Assembly: GCF_932294415.1 (NCBI RefSeq)
Contig: NC_065536.1
Coordinates: 48,581,854-48,645,853 of the forward strand
From: Quercus robur
Taxonomy: Eukaryota > Streptophyta > Magnoliopsida > Fagales > Fagaceae
DNA length: 64,000 bases
Reading direction: 5' to 3'
Shown: positions 42,928 to 54,782 of the stretch, one piece after another
Numbering within the stretch: position 1 is the stretch's first letter
How the letters are laid out: the number at the start of each line of letters is the position of its first letter
Notes under the pieces: model-generated
Told to the model about the DNA's origin: nothing
Database searches by the model: none
Seen by the model: only the letters and a program-made list of their open reading frames with translations
Made by a program: the position numbers and the translations under genes

Positions 42928-45900
42928 CTACAAAAAGTACTTCATCCGTTCATCTCTCCTCATGGCATTGTATACAGCTTGGACCTGGAGTACAATAATT
43001 TCCATGTTAACAAACTCCAAGACAATATATAAACCACATTAATTCACCTACTTGTCCCTTTTTATTTCCCTTTTAAGTCACCTAATTATCTTCACTCCTT
43101 GTCTGCCCCCATGAGGATTTAGTAGATTATAAAGAGGTAATAAAATTTCATTGATTTCAAGTTCGAATGTTAACGTGTGTGCATATTTGAGAGAGAGAGA
43201 GAAACCTGCTCACTGGAAACTACTTGAACGGGTCCAATGTTCACAGATACATATTTTCCTCTTGATGACACTTTCTGCCTCACACGACCCTGTTGAAAAC
43301 ATGAGGAAATGTTGATTAGATTAGTATTGATACCAATATACTCCATTTTATTAATCTGTTTAGCTCTTGATAAAAGTCTAGCTGTCAAAAAAATAAATCA
43401 GCAATTATACTTCAAGAATGATTAATATTATTTTGATATGAGCATGATTTTCACAGAACAAGACATGGAACTTGTTTTCATCAGCAACTAAATTGATGCA
43501 AAAGTAAAAAGTTCATCATGCACAAAGCTAATTTGGTTTAGTTGCCACCATTGGGTTTGGAACCCTAAAATTATTTTTAAAAGAACATCTCTACGTCAAG
43601 AGTCAGATTTCTCATCAAGCCTAAGGGCTAAAGACCAAAGTAAGAAAACCAAAACCCCTACACATCCAATGTAATAACCATAATATTATAAACCTCATTA
43701 TCTTGAGACAAAGTCAAAAGATTTTCCCAAAACGGGGTCACTACCATAGTCAACTTCTCACCCCTAAGGCATGATTATAAAGAATGATTAAATGGATGTA
43801 TCCTATTCTTAACTGCACCATGAAACAAACTTAATAAGGAGGTTAAAGAGAATCCATGGCAGCACAATTCCTTGGATTATTTTTTCTATTTTTGATAAGT
43901 AATAACATAATTCCTTGGATTTTAGGCTAGGTTTCTTTCTATCCTGTTTATAATGTTGGACAAACTACTTGCTATGGCATTACAAATCCAATCCTAGTTG
44001 CAAATCTTTCCCAATATAATGCACGCTATTCTCAGTCTTCCTGCTCTCCCTTTAATAGTCTCCAACTGGAACAACATTCTTCTCGTTGGCGACTCTTGGC
44101 AGCCTTAGAGCTGTTACTCAATTTTTTTTGTACGGCTATGAAACATATTGATTGATACCCCCTCATCATAAGTTGCAGGTATTCATAGTCCTCATTTGCG
44201 TTGAGCATTTCTAGTCCTATCTTCATTGACACAGTTATCAATAGATTTCAACATCCTTGCTCAATGCTCAGCAATGTCACTTGTCAAATAATAATTTTCT
44301 TGATCAAGTTTCTTAGTATGTGTTTGGATCCAGATGAACCTGCATCTGCGTTTTCAGCGTTTTTTTTTTTTTTTCCTGCGTGCATTTCAGCTTTAGGGGA
44401 CAAAGTAACTGTTCACACACCGTTCGCGGGACCCATAACAACTTTATTCAGAAAAAAAATATTAAAAATGGGTCTCACGGCACTATTCACCCATTTAAGA
44501 ATTATTTTGCTATAGTGTTTTCAATTTTCAATTTTCAGCAAAATAAGCTGTATCTAAACGGACTCTTAATGTGTGGCCAATAAAATGTGCTGTCTAGTTG
44601 TGTGATGGCTACGTGTTGCCCAAAATGCTTGAAGCCTATATCATTATTGTCATGGAAGCGGCAGCCTTTGGACTAAAGACTCTTTTGGCATCAATTTTCT
44701 CTTTACACATTGTAGACATAATAGATGTGGTTTTTTGGGAATGTCTTGACCATTGAGTTCAACCATCAACCCATCTGAACTAGTGAGCATGCCAACATCA
44801 CTTTTTTTTTCATCTGACTCATCATTTAAAATCAATCAGGTGACATCCCATTAGCATTTCATTTTTCTATTAGCCTTCTCAAACTTCAAGTCTAATAAAT
44901 CAAAACCATCTAATTTGAAACTTGATTTGGTATTGACCTATTGCGTTCTCTGGCCTACAGCTGCTCTAATACAAGCGATGCTCCTTCAAAAGGGTTTGTA
45001 CTATTATATATTAACAAATCAGAACTCCTCAAATACCATTCCAAGAACCTACCACCTTAATCATTAAATACTCCACCCAAGATTTTCTAAATTCATGGAA
45101 GCTTATAACATTTCTGATGGGGAACGTAAGTGGCAGCCCACTTTGAAGACCTATAAGAGGCGAAAAGCTGGTTCTAATGCTCAAGCCTTAATTTGGGATG
45201 TTTCGGATGATGGGACGTTCTCATGGGACCTTGCTTAGTCTTATTTTATTGTTTAGTTGCTGCTGGATCAGTTTTAATTAAGTTCTATTAGAATAAGAGC
45301 AATTTGGTAATTTCTAGAAATCCGGAAAAGGGCTGTCCTTGGCCGTACCAAAGGCCCATGAGTCTTATTTTATGTTTACGTATTATTAAGTCTTTTATCT
45401 AATTTTTATTAGTATTCCTATTCATTCTAGGAATAGGTTATTTAGAGTCCAAGTCCTAGTAGGAAAAGGATAACTATAGCCTCTATATAAAGGCTCTTTT
45501 GTAGTCATGTTATTTCAGAATATTTTGATTAATAAAATTCAGCAGATTATTTTAAGCTTTGTTTGTGTGATGCAAACTTCTCCGAGGTGTGATGCCAAGG
45601 AACCCTAGGTGTGATGCTTAGGAAGACCTAGGTGTGATTGCCTAGTGTTTTATTTATCTTATTTTTTGTTTACCCCTGTTTCAGCCCCAAATAGCCGTCA
45701 ACATTCATTCTCTTCTAACCTAAACTCTTAAACGTCACTCCTTATTCAAGAATTCATCAAGAAACCTAGTCTAGTGCTGAATTTCTTAAACAGTCCTGCA
45801 TCATTTCAACTTCTCTTTAGTGCCCACACAAAAAGTCAAGGGGAAAACTGTGACAGTAAATATCACACACAAAGCCATAACTGCAAATTTAAGTTTTCAT

Positions 45901-48900
45901 TTCTTGTTTCTAACTTTGATCTTTCAATTTGCAGTCATATGTTAGGTATACAATAGTTAGCTGTTTGCATCTATCAAATCTTATTAGACACATCAGGCTG
46001 TAACACAACATTATCCCTTTGTGATAAGTGAGAAAAAGTTTTATTAAAATGCAAAACAAGGAAAATGCCTATCAATACACTAGCTGTGTGCTAAATGGCA
46101 TCCTCAACATCCTCAAGCTACGTTACAGTAATCAAGAAAATCTAAGAAAGAGGAATAGGAATGACATGGAAGTACAGTCATCCAATCAAACAGGACACAA
46201 AAAAAAATAATAATAATAAAATAAAATAAATCAACTTCAGCTTCTACCATGCACTGTTCCGAGTCCTCAAAAGCTCATTTATTCTGTTCATTCCAAATTA
46301 TCCACATAAGATATAATAGGTGATACAAACTCATGGGTAGAACTCACCCTTGAAAATTGGCTTGCAAGGGGAGGGTTCTCAAGAGCTTATATACGCATAG
46401 TTAAGCTTACATTTAATCAATATAGAACACTAGGATCATAACATACCACCACGCCCGCAGCCAACATCCATGATGGCTCACTCTATTGACACTGACTTGA
46501 TGGTAGCCCTTTCTCTTTTTGGCTGCTCCACCCACCTATTCGTTTTTTTTAATTTGTGGGAGAAGGGGGTGAAACATAACATTTTCGCGTTCAAAGCACT
46601 GTCTGAGTGGGGCGCTCATATTTTTTGGCTGAGCCGTATCTTGTTGGGTGGGAACAAGAGAAAGAAAGAACTAGAGAGGGGAGGGGGAACCATGCATGGT
46701 ACTTCTCAACCACTCCTTCACCTTTTCTTGGATGAAAAGTTCATCAGGTATCAACCATAGGTCTTTAGACCTTATCTCCTTGCGAAGACGAGCTATTATG
46801 ACAGCTTCTAACTCACCCCCTCTGAGATTCAACCACAAATTCATAACTCATTTGATCCCATACTTAATTAGCTACATCCGATTACTCAATACGGGAGTTG
46901 GCTCTGAAATCAAATGATGCATACCCATGGGTAGAACTCACCCTTGAAAATAGACTTGCAAGAGGAGGGTACCCAAGAGCTTATATACTCGTGGTTAAAC
47001 TTACACTTAATCTATGTGGGACACTAAGATCATAACAACGGGATAACCCTCCAAAGTAAACCTAAAGCCCCTTTGACAAAGTCCCCATTCCAACACTCCA
47101 ACAGCTCTATCTCCCTACCAAGCATCACCCATTGCACCCCAAACAAACAAAATACGAGGGACCACAACTCCTTAACAAATTCACAATGAGGCAACAGGTT
47201 GTCAACACTCTCCCATTGACCTTACTCAAGATATACAAAAGCATGGAAGTTCACGATTTGGTTGATTCAACTCAAACACATAGTCCTGATTTTGGCAATA
47301 ATTGAGCCAAGCCAAATATTTAAAAGTTTATGATTTGTTCCTTTAATTTTATTTTGAGCACAAGCCAAGCTTGAGCTATCACCAAGCTAGATTACATGTT
47401 TAGACTTGGTTCATTATTTGTAGAACAAGCTTGAGCTTGTTTACGAGCTACTTGATTAACTTATTTTCATCATATAAAGTAAATACCATGACTAATGCCT
47501 TGTTTGGGAGTTCATAAAGGAATGGTCCAAATTGAATGGAATAGAATGAGTATATTATTAAGGAATAAAATGAAATTAAGCTATCTTGTCTAAATATTTT
47601 AAAAGAAATGAATCTTTTTAATATAACATTACTATTATACCCCTCTTTTTATAAGTATTCCCTTTCTAAGTGTTAGTCCTTTAATTTTCGTAAACACCTA
47701 AAACAAAATGGTTGCTTGTGCAGTTGCATAGGATATGGAAGAGTTACCAGACAAAAACTTAAATAATGTTATGATACATTTCTTTTTCTTTTGCAAAAGC
47801 CTTGTATCTTAACTGGCACCTCTTGATGTTTCCAATAGAGATGTCTCAGGTTCGAATCTGCCCTCCCCTAACTATCGAATTATGATACATTTCTTTTGCT
47901 TAGCATTATTATAAAAGTTTCAAATAGTTCTTGGCACCTCTTGATGTTTCCAATAGAGATGTCTTGGGTTCGAATCCACCCTCCCCTAACTATCGAATTA
48001 TGATAAATTTCTTTTGCTTAGCATTATTATAAAAGTTTCAAATAGTTCCTAAACTGATCCAAGATGTCAAAATTCATGTCATTATTATATGATTTTCTAT
48101 ACAAATATAAATAATTTATATGTACAAGAATGGTTGATTTCACCGAATTGTATATATAACTAAAGCACTAGATTTCCTCTACGTCCAAATACGCACTTGA
48201 ATATTGCATGAATACCCTACATACTTCAAATGATCTGTTAATTGATCAATTATGGAGTATATTCTACTTGAAATTCATGTCACAAACATAAATTTCAATG
48301 AAGCTAATTGCTCTACCCTTTTTGATCCCATGGTAATTCATTAGGTTACTTTCTTCACATCTTCCTATATTTAAGCTTTGCAAAATGCATTTGAGAGAAG
48401 CACGTACAAGCTAGAATTGATTGGCTGTTAGAAAGAGTGGCTGTGCAGCGTGAGAGGGATGAGGAAAGTGACCTTGTGTTGAGAAAAAAGGGGCTGAAGG
48501 TACAGGGGTAATATAGGATTTTAACAAATTTTAATGGCCATTATGGGAACTTAGGTTCAATTTTCATTAACAAAATTCATTTCTCTCCGATTCCACCTCA
48601 TCTTTGGGGAATCAAATATTGGATTTTCGAGAGAAAATGGAGGAGCGGGTGTTTTCCATCCTACCCATTCCATTTTCTCCTCCTTAAAACTCCTAAACAA
48701 GTCCATTCCTTGCTACTTAAACCACCTAACAAGGGGGTGGAAAGAATATTATTTTAAAATTATATCCATTTCCCCTCTCCCAAACGGGGTTGAAATTTTT
48801 TTTTTTTAACTCTTCACAGATCTATACTAAAGATTAATAACTAAATTATAGTGGAGATCATATTATTTAAAATAATTACATAAATTTCATTTATGAACTT

Positions 48901-49648
48901 ATAAAAATTAAAATCTTTAATCTTTTGTTGCTAGAATGATAATCATATATAATTTTTAGTATGAAATGGACTACTTATATTATCAAGAAATTAAAGATTT
49001 ATGAACTTATTTGCAAACTTATTTTATACTTGTATACATACAAACAAACAATACACACACATATTCAACTTGAGACTCATATTTATGGACTTGTATAGAA
49101 ACACATTACTATGTTTGAGATTGGCATTTGGAACAATCAAGCTTAAATAAATAAAAATAAGCAAGCTTCTTTCCAAGCCATTCATAAACATCTCAGGTCA
49201 TTTACAGCCCCATAATTGCTGATCCAAAATAATTTCCTCACCATTATGGCATCTATTTTGTTTTGGGTGACAACAACCATCTGCTAATACCATCAACTAG
49301 ATTCTTTTTTTTTTTTTTTTTTTGATAATAAAAAATGGGGGCCTTTATGGTTGTATTGTGCCACCCGGGTTTGATTAGACCATGTGAGGGACAGGACCCA
49401 CAAATCCCACTGAGGTTCTTAGAATGTGAACGAATTCAATATTCCTAAAGATTCATTTTTGCAGTAATTATTGTTCATCTGCATCTAACTGAACTTCGTC
49501 TCCAAAATATTTTATTAGCTCATAGTATAATTATTAGCACTGATGCAAAATGTAATGGCAAGAATTTGATCCCCCAGAAATTCTTGGACACATGCAAATC
49601 TAAAAAGATTCAGTCATTAAAAATCTAAAATTTTCTCTAATCTAAATC

Positions 49649-49686
<38 letters not shown>

Positions 49687-51128
49687 GGACAAAAGGTAGC
49701 ACAACATTTATTATAAACATAAACTAACCCTGTGAACCACAAAAATTTTTCATTCAATTAAATCACAATGAATTAAATGCTAAGATAGATCAATGCATTA
49801 ACTTTTAGACATTTTGAACAAATTGATTCACATGAAAAGGCAAAGTATAACTACCTCAGGGATTGGTTGTTGAATTACAGATTCAACAGCGACAACCATA
49901 GCTTGCACAAAATCATCACCACCAGTTCCAATTGCTGTAAACCCTCTTACTGTTGGGTATGAATTCACCTGTTCAAATAACAATACCACCATTACTTTCA
50001 TAAGCCTTATAGCATTGTAATCAAAATTAACCACAAGTAGACCACTCTTTCTGAACCACAAATGTAATATACTAATATACATACGCCTTACCAGAAAAAT
50101 AATGTTATAGAACTGAAGCTTTGAGCCACAGTTCATTCATTTAAATAAACTTATCTATACTTTAAAAACATAAAAAGCCTTTTCCTGCAAATTTAAAACT
50201 CAAGTTATTAGAAAAAGGTGAATTCAATCATTTAACCATAGTTCTAACACTCTCCCTCATGTGTGGGCCTAAACTCCCCTAATAATTGGGACCCAACACA
50301 TGGGATTTTTAACACTTTAAATGGGAGGTAGAGTAAAGCTTAAGTTATTACGAAATTGTGAATTTTCTAACATAAACAATACGCAAAGGTTAGATTCTTA
50401 GACGCTTTGAGCTGGGTTCGAATTCTTTGCCAAACCACAGGGGAAAGTGAAAAAGAAATTAGAGTTATTCTACAACAGAAAAGGTGGGAATAACTTGAAG
50501 GAAGGGGGAGTTTGATACCTTCTGATCCAAAGCAAGCCATTCATTGGTTGAATCGTCAGTCACGGTGCCACCAATCACCACATTTGTGGTTTGTCCAACT
50601 CTTCCTTCTGTCTTAGACACCTCTGCTTCCAATACCAACCCAACGTTACTTTTATCAAAATATATAACTAAATATAATCACTGAATTAAAGAAACACGTG
50701 CAACATATAACAGAGCAACCTTAGAAAATCAAAAGGTAAATAAAATATACGAGGTTGTTTCTATTTGGGCAATAAATAATGACCATAACATAATCCCAAC
50801 AAAACAAAACAAAAAAAGAAACACAGCAGGGTTAGATAAAGAGAATGATTTAGACATTAGGCGAACCTGAAATAGCTTTGAGAACAGCTTCTTGAGGAGG
50901 GTTCTGGTCGTCAGATGAAGAAGATGGTGTTTCGTTGTGAGAGCAATTGAGTTGAGTTCGTCTCGCCGTGTGAAAATCTCGGGTCCTGAATTTGCTGCCC
51001 AACCTGAGACTGAGAGTAGGAGAAGATCCACGGGTTCTCAAGGAAGCGCATGCTGTGCTCCGATTGAGATAAACGGGTCCCCAAGGTTCCACTAAGAATA
51101 CAAAACGCAAAGCGGTCCTGCACGCCAT
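42928..51128 (-). CDS. DUF493 (YbeD-like) protein, predicted plastid-targeted, five exons
   Basis: The exons on the minus strand are 51128-50867, 50622-50519, 49968-49855, 43289-43206 and 42984-42928. All have GT-AG borders and they join in frame to 206 codons plus TAG. Residues 1 to about 65 are rich in Arg, Ser and Thr with few acidic residues, like a chloroplast transit peptide. The conserved part reads EGRVGQTTNVVIGGT, WLALDQK, YPTVRGFTAIGTGGDDFV, QAMVVAVESVIQQPIPE, SSRGKYVSVNIGPVQVVSSE and VQAVYNAMRRDERMKYFL. This matches the plant branch of DUF493, whose bacterial member YbeD is a small ACT-like protein. The biochemical role in plants is not established here. Intron 3 is 6565 bp and full of transposons, while exons 4 and 5 are only 84 and 57 nt. 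The gene looks intact. Confidence 0.87.
44316..44565. mobile_element. Tourist-like MITE in intron 3 of the DUF493 gene
   Basis: This 250-bp element begins GTATGTGTTTGGATCC and ends GTATCTAAACGGACTC, with TTA on both sides (44313-44315 and 44566-44568). Internal words match the element at 7694-8003. Confidence 0.72.
45095..45700 (+). mobile_element. Possible 3' fragment of an LTR retrotransposon
   Basis: A clean 48-codon frame (45095-45239) reads FMEAYNISDGERKWQPTLKT, then YKRRKAGSNAQ and WDVSDDGTFSWDLA before TAG. It could be the tail of a polyprotein, though I cannot name it firmly. It is followed by sequence with LTR-like marks: CTCTATATAAAGG at 45481, AATAAA at 45531 and repeated GGTGTGATGC words at 45587-45635. 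No second LTR and no ends were fixed. Confidence 0.45.
46225..47215 (-). pseudogene. LINE relic split by a TRIM element
   Basis: On the minus strand, 47215-47038 decodes, with frame changes, to ESVDNLL, then PHCEF, ELWSLVFCLFGVQWVM and ELLECWNG, which is the zf-RVT region of a plant LINE. After the TRIM (46321-47037) the text resumes with LLYLMWIIWNEQNK and AFEDSEQCM, the next part of the same protein. It is old and heavily mutated. Confidence 0.65.
46321..47037 (-). mobile_element. TRIM element, 717 bp
   Basis: Two 123-bp direct repeats (46321-46443 and 46915-47037) start TGAT and end ATAACA, so they have LTR-style TG...CA ends on either strand. On the minus strand the sequence after the first LTR reads TTTGATTTCAGAGCC, close to the usual initiator-Met primer site (TGGTATCAGAGC). 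The flanks ATAGG and ACGGG could be a diverged target duplication. There is no coding capacity; the frames inside are incidental. Size and structure fit a terminal-repeat retrotransposon in miniature. Confidence 0.78.
47815..48050. repeat. 118-bp tandem duplication with tRNA-like B box
   Basis: Two copies spaced 118 bp apart both carry GGCACCTCTTGATGTTTCCA, then a GGTTCGAATC (47849-47858) or GGTTCGAATCC B-box-like motif, then CTCCCCTAACTATCGAATTA. The B box and a GGCACCTCTTG upstream suggest a tRNA-derived SINE fragment that was later duplicated. Confidence 0.65.
50215..50345. repeat. Dispersed repeat, also found at 58366-58810
   Basis: In intron 2 of the DUF493 gene, words such as CTAACACTCTCCCTCATGTG and ACTTTAAATGGGAGGTAGAG match the segment after the Copia relic. 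Family unknown. Confidence 0.6.
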
Positions 51129-51190
51129 TTCCGGTTTCTTTTTTGATAGAAAGAAAAGAATGTCTTGGGGGCTTCTTCTTTTTGGGTTGG

Positions 51191-51200
51191 GCTTTATATG
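51191..51200 (-). promoter_or_regulatory. Candidate TATA box of the DUF493 gene
   Basis: On the minus strand CATATAAAGC lies about 65 bases before the ATG at 51128. It is a plausible core promoter position with a short leader. Confidence 0.4.
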
Positions 51201-51229
51201 TAGCTGATATCTCTCTCAATTTTGCCTGA

Positions 51230-52246
51230 AATGTCTTTTTAAAAATAAGACGGATTTTTTCTCAGTTGTATGGGCGCCCTTGCTTTGAGTTGGAGGTAAC
51301 TGGGGTCTTAAAATAGTGAAATGTCTCAAAGGCTAGGCACCATCGAATAATAATGTTGGCTTTGTTGTCTTTTTACATCCTAAAATGGTGGCGATAAAGT
51401 ATGTGAGCGCTCGAATCACTTTTCCTATAATCCACCGCCTACAAAGGATTTTTTTTTTTTTTTTAACGCATTTTTATTTTATTTTTATAATAGAATAGAG
51501 AACATTTCGACTAGCCATCAATTGGGTTCAGGGCAAAAATGGGTCATTTTAAGTGGGTTAGAAATGGGTCAGTTAATCATGTTGCGAGTCGAGTAATGTC
51601 AAGTAGGGTTGACCAGTACTTTTCATATGAATTTATTTTATAAAAAAAAAAAAACAATATTTATTTGCCATTTGGGAAGTCACACAACAAATTAATATTT
51701 ACTTGATCTAAAATGCATTACTTAAAATTCACCACTTATATTAAGAATGAGCTCAACTAAACAAATTAATATATATTCAATAATTTTAAAATTATACAAA
51801 TCTTAACATTACTAACCAAAACAAAATTGCACAAAAGATAAGTAAAACAAATACCCAAGTTTTATTTTTACACAATATCAACATCCCAAAATATAAAACA
51901 AAATTACAAATACCTTATTGGATAATATATTTGACAAAAAATAAAAACCTATAAGAAATTTACAATCTTGAAAACTAATTTTATAATCTATTATCAATTA
52001 TGATTGACACTCTATTTCAATTTGAGAATATACATTAAAGTTTGATTGTTTACTTATGTAGACATAGTCTCTTTTATGAATATCATGTCATCGTTAAGTA
52101 ATACATATTTCAGGAAATATCATAATTTATTTTAAAAAGTCGTTTATTTTGGATATGAATTATTAAAAAATAGGTCGAAGCATTCATAATGTATGCTAAT
52201 TTCATTGATACTTTACCTTCACTCTTATGAATGTTTCTTGTACATG
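51230..52246. other. AT-rich upstream region of the DUF493 gene
   Basis: No gene was recognised. The first 200 bases are presumed promoter. The rest is AT-rich with a T run near 51450. Confidence 0.5.
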
Positions 52247-52251
52247 TCTAT

Positions 52252-52862
52252 TGTAAGGTCACAGTTTGGGGCCCAAGCCTAAAATGTATGGAGTCTTGAT
52301 CCAATGAGCCCGATACAATGAATTTGTAGAGAAATGGGTTGGAAACTCAGGCCTTAGCGAGTCAGACGAGCGACTAACAAATCCAATTGATAAAGAAAGA
52401 AAGATAACATCAGTTTACTAGGGAGTGTCGTCCTCGGATCTTATCTGAGGAGGGGAATGATTCTTAATATGTTCTTTTTCTCCTTTTGTTACCAGTTCGG
52501 CCTCCCTCTTGTTTTCACTCTCTCCTCTATTTTATACTATCTTCGTCCCTATCTCCATTGCCCACATGTAGATTTAGATTTATGGTGCTGATACTTGTCC
52601 CATTAGCCCCTCCCCAAAGTTGTTGGGAGTGGTTGTAAAGGCTGGAAAGTAAGGTTCAGTTAGTTGCAGAACACTTAATGCATTGGCAACAGCTTTCTCT
52701 TAGATATTTCCATGCCTCTTTTTGTCCTTTTCTTTCTTAATACTTATCATCTTTCGTGGAGTAGTCCGATGCGTCTCCTTCAGATGGCTAACCGTCCCCT
52801 TTCTCTTCAACCTGGCTTGTCCGAGGAGGAATTCTTCCTTGGGTTGGGCCCCTGACCCAACA
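52252..52862 (-). mobile_element. Degraded solo LTR of the element-2 family
   Basis: The region starts TGTAAGGTCAC and matches the minus-strand family LTR through AGCCCGATACAATGAATTTG, AAGTTGTTGGGAGTGGTTGT and AGGAATTCTTCCTTGGGTTG. One hairpin survives as TCCTCGGA-TCTTA-TCTGAGGA (52431-52451), where a C to T change leaves a G-U pair. The right edge is truncated or diverged and no target duplication was found. Confidence 0.75.
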
Positions 52863-52869
52863 TATAAAT

Positions 52870-53533
52870 TGGTCTGGGTTCAAAAACAAAAAATGAATAA
52901 TAACCATGAGTGCCAATTTAATTCTTTAGGTTTACATATCCATTTAAATTTTTAAAATTTTAAAATTATCTTTGTTTTTTACTCTTTTTTCTTTTCTTTT
53001 TTTTTAGTTCTCCCTTAAAAGTAGAATGATTTCTGTAAAGTTAGTTTTTATTTTTACATATGAATGATTTTTATGGTGGGTGGTTGAAATATGAGGATGG
53101 CACGATTTACCTTCAATGCTCTATGCATCAAAGGAAATACAAGCATGACATAAGTCTTAGATGATCATGTGTCGGTCTACTATTTTGTCTAGTACACAAG
53201 AGTACTGAATGAAAGCTTTACCCATATAAAGATAGGAATCGTAACAAATATTATAATTGAAGAAAACTCTCATCCACTCCAAGTACCTTGGGCTTCCTTT
53301 AAATCATTAGATTCCTTTTCTCTTCATCCCCCTCCTATTATAAAAAGAGCCTCAGGTATACTCTATTTCCAGTTAGGTACCAAAATTTTAGTTTTGTCAA
53401 TTAAAGTCCCAAAATTAGGAAATTGTTTCGATTCAAAGCCAATATCCATATCTATTATTCATTTTTGTTTTTTTTTTTTTATTAGACATTTTCGTTGTTT
53501 TGGATGGTAGCAAAGTAGAAAAAAAGGGAAAAC

Positions 53534-53564
<31 letters not shown>

Positions 53565-54242
53565 CTGTGTTTCATGTAGGTAATCAACTTTCATTTTTAG
53601 CAATCACATTATCACTCTAAACAAAACATTTTCTTTTTAGATTGATATTTCTCTTTCTACCATTTTCGTTCAATGAATATAAAATTGATTTATGAACAAG
53701 TCTTAAATTGTTGGATATTTTTATAAAAACTAACATATTTATTTTAATACTCATTTATGTGAATTGAGGAAATCAATTATCCCTTAATGTCAGATATGTT
53801 GATTGCTAAATTTTGAAATTCAAATATAATTCAAAATTTGAATAACTATTGTCAATGGTTTTAGTTAGGAAAATTTTTGAAAATTAATGTGATTTTTTAA
53901 TACCATATATTGGCAGCTTTTAGTATACTTTCCTTTATAAACTTTTGCTTTAAAATGTTTCTTTTAATATATTTAATCGTAACGTTATAGATGGAAAGTA
54001 TCAGACAATTATATAACTATATATTTATATAATTTACCGTTGATGGTTTATAACATTACAACTTGCTTTCCATTCTTGGTTGGAATTATTGTATATAGTC
54101 AAAGTTTCAAAGGAAAACATTAATTGATATCTAAAGATCAGCCACGTTAATTATGGGCTATTGATTTGTTTTCAATAGCTTTATGACACTATTATTTTGT
54201 TCTCAATGTATATAAATTTGCAAAGACTTTTGATGACCGGTT

Positions 54243-54282
<40 letters not shown>

Positions 54283-54321
54283 AAACCTATTGATCATATA
54301 TTGATTTCATGTTCGGCTCTA

Positions 54322-54352
<31 letters not shown>

Positions 54353-54782
54353 GGAAAGAAATGAAGTTTTAGTATCACATTATTTTTTTGAATTACAAAG
54401 CTACAAACTTTCAAAAACAATTTTTATTATTGTTCTAAACACTTACATCTACTGTTTCTTACTATTTACAAAAAAATATTTTATCTTTTACTAAATTTTC
54501 TAGGAAAAGAAAGTATCGTAGAGAGCTTATATCCCACGAGCAGTGTAAGCTCGCAAGAATAATCAGCAAAGGTGGCTGGGCTGTTGTATCTTGGGGATAA
54601 CGTGCAGAAACTATTTATCTAACTACATCAAATATACTGTATATGGCACGATTTGTCTCAAGATAGTAACTTGATCCACGCCTCATCTCTGCCACCTCTT
54701 TTGGTAAAATCATATCGTGTAATTTCCAAGGAAAAGTCAGGTAATATATCTCGTTTATTCCAACAAATTAGGACAAATCAAT
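52870..54782. other. AT-rich intergenic region with AT and A/T runs
   Basis: It holds an A run near 53538-53563 and AT repeats at 54248-54280 and 54325-54350. The stretch 54500-54780 precedes the Copia gag and may be its leader, but no LTR or primer site was recognised. Confidence 0.45.
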
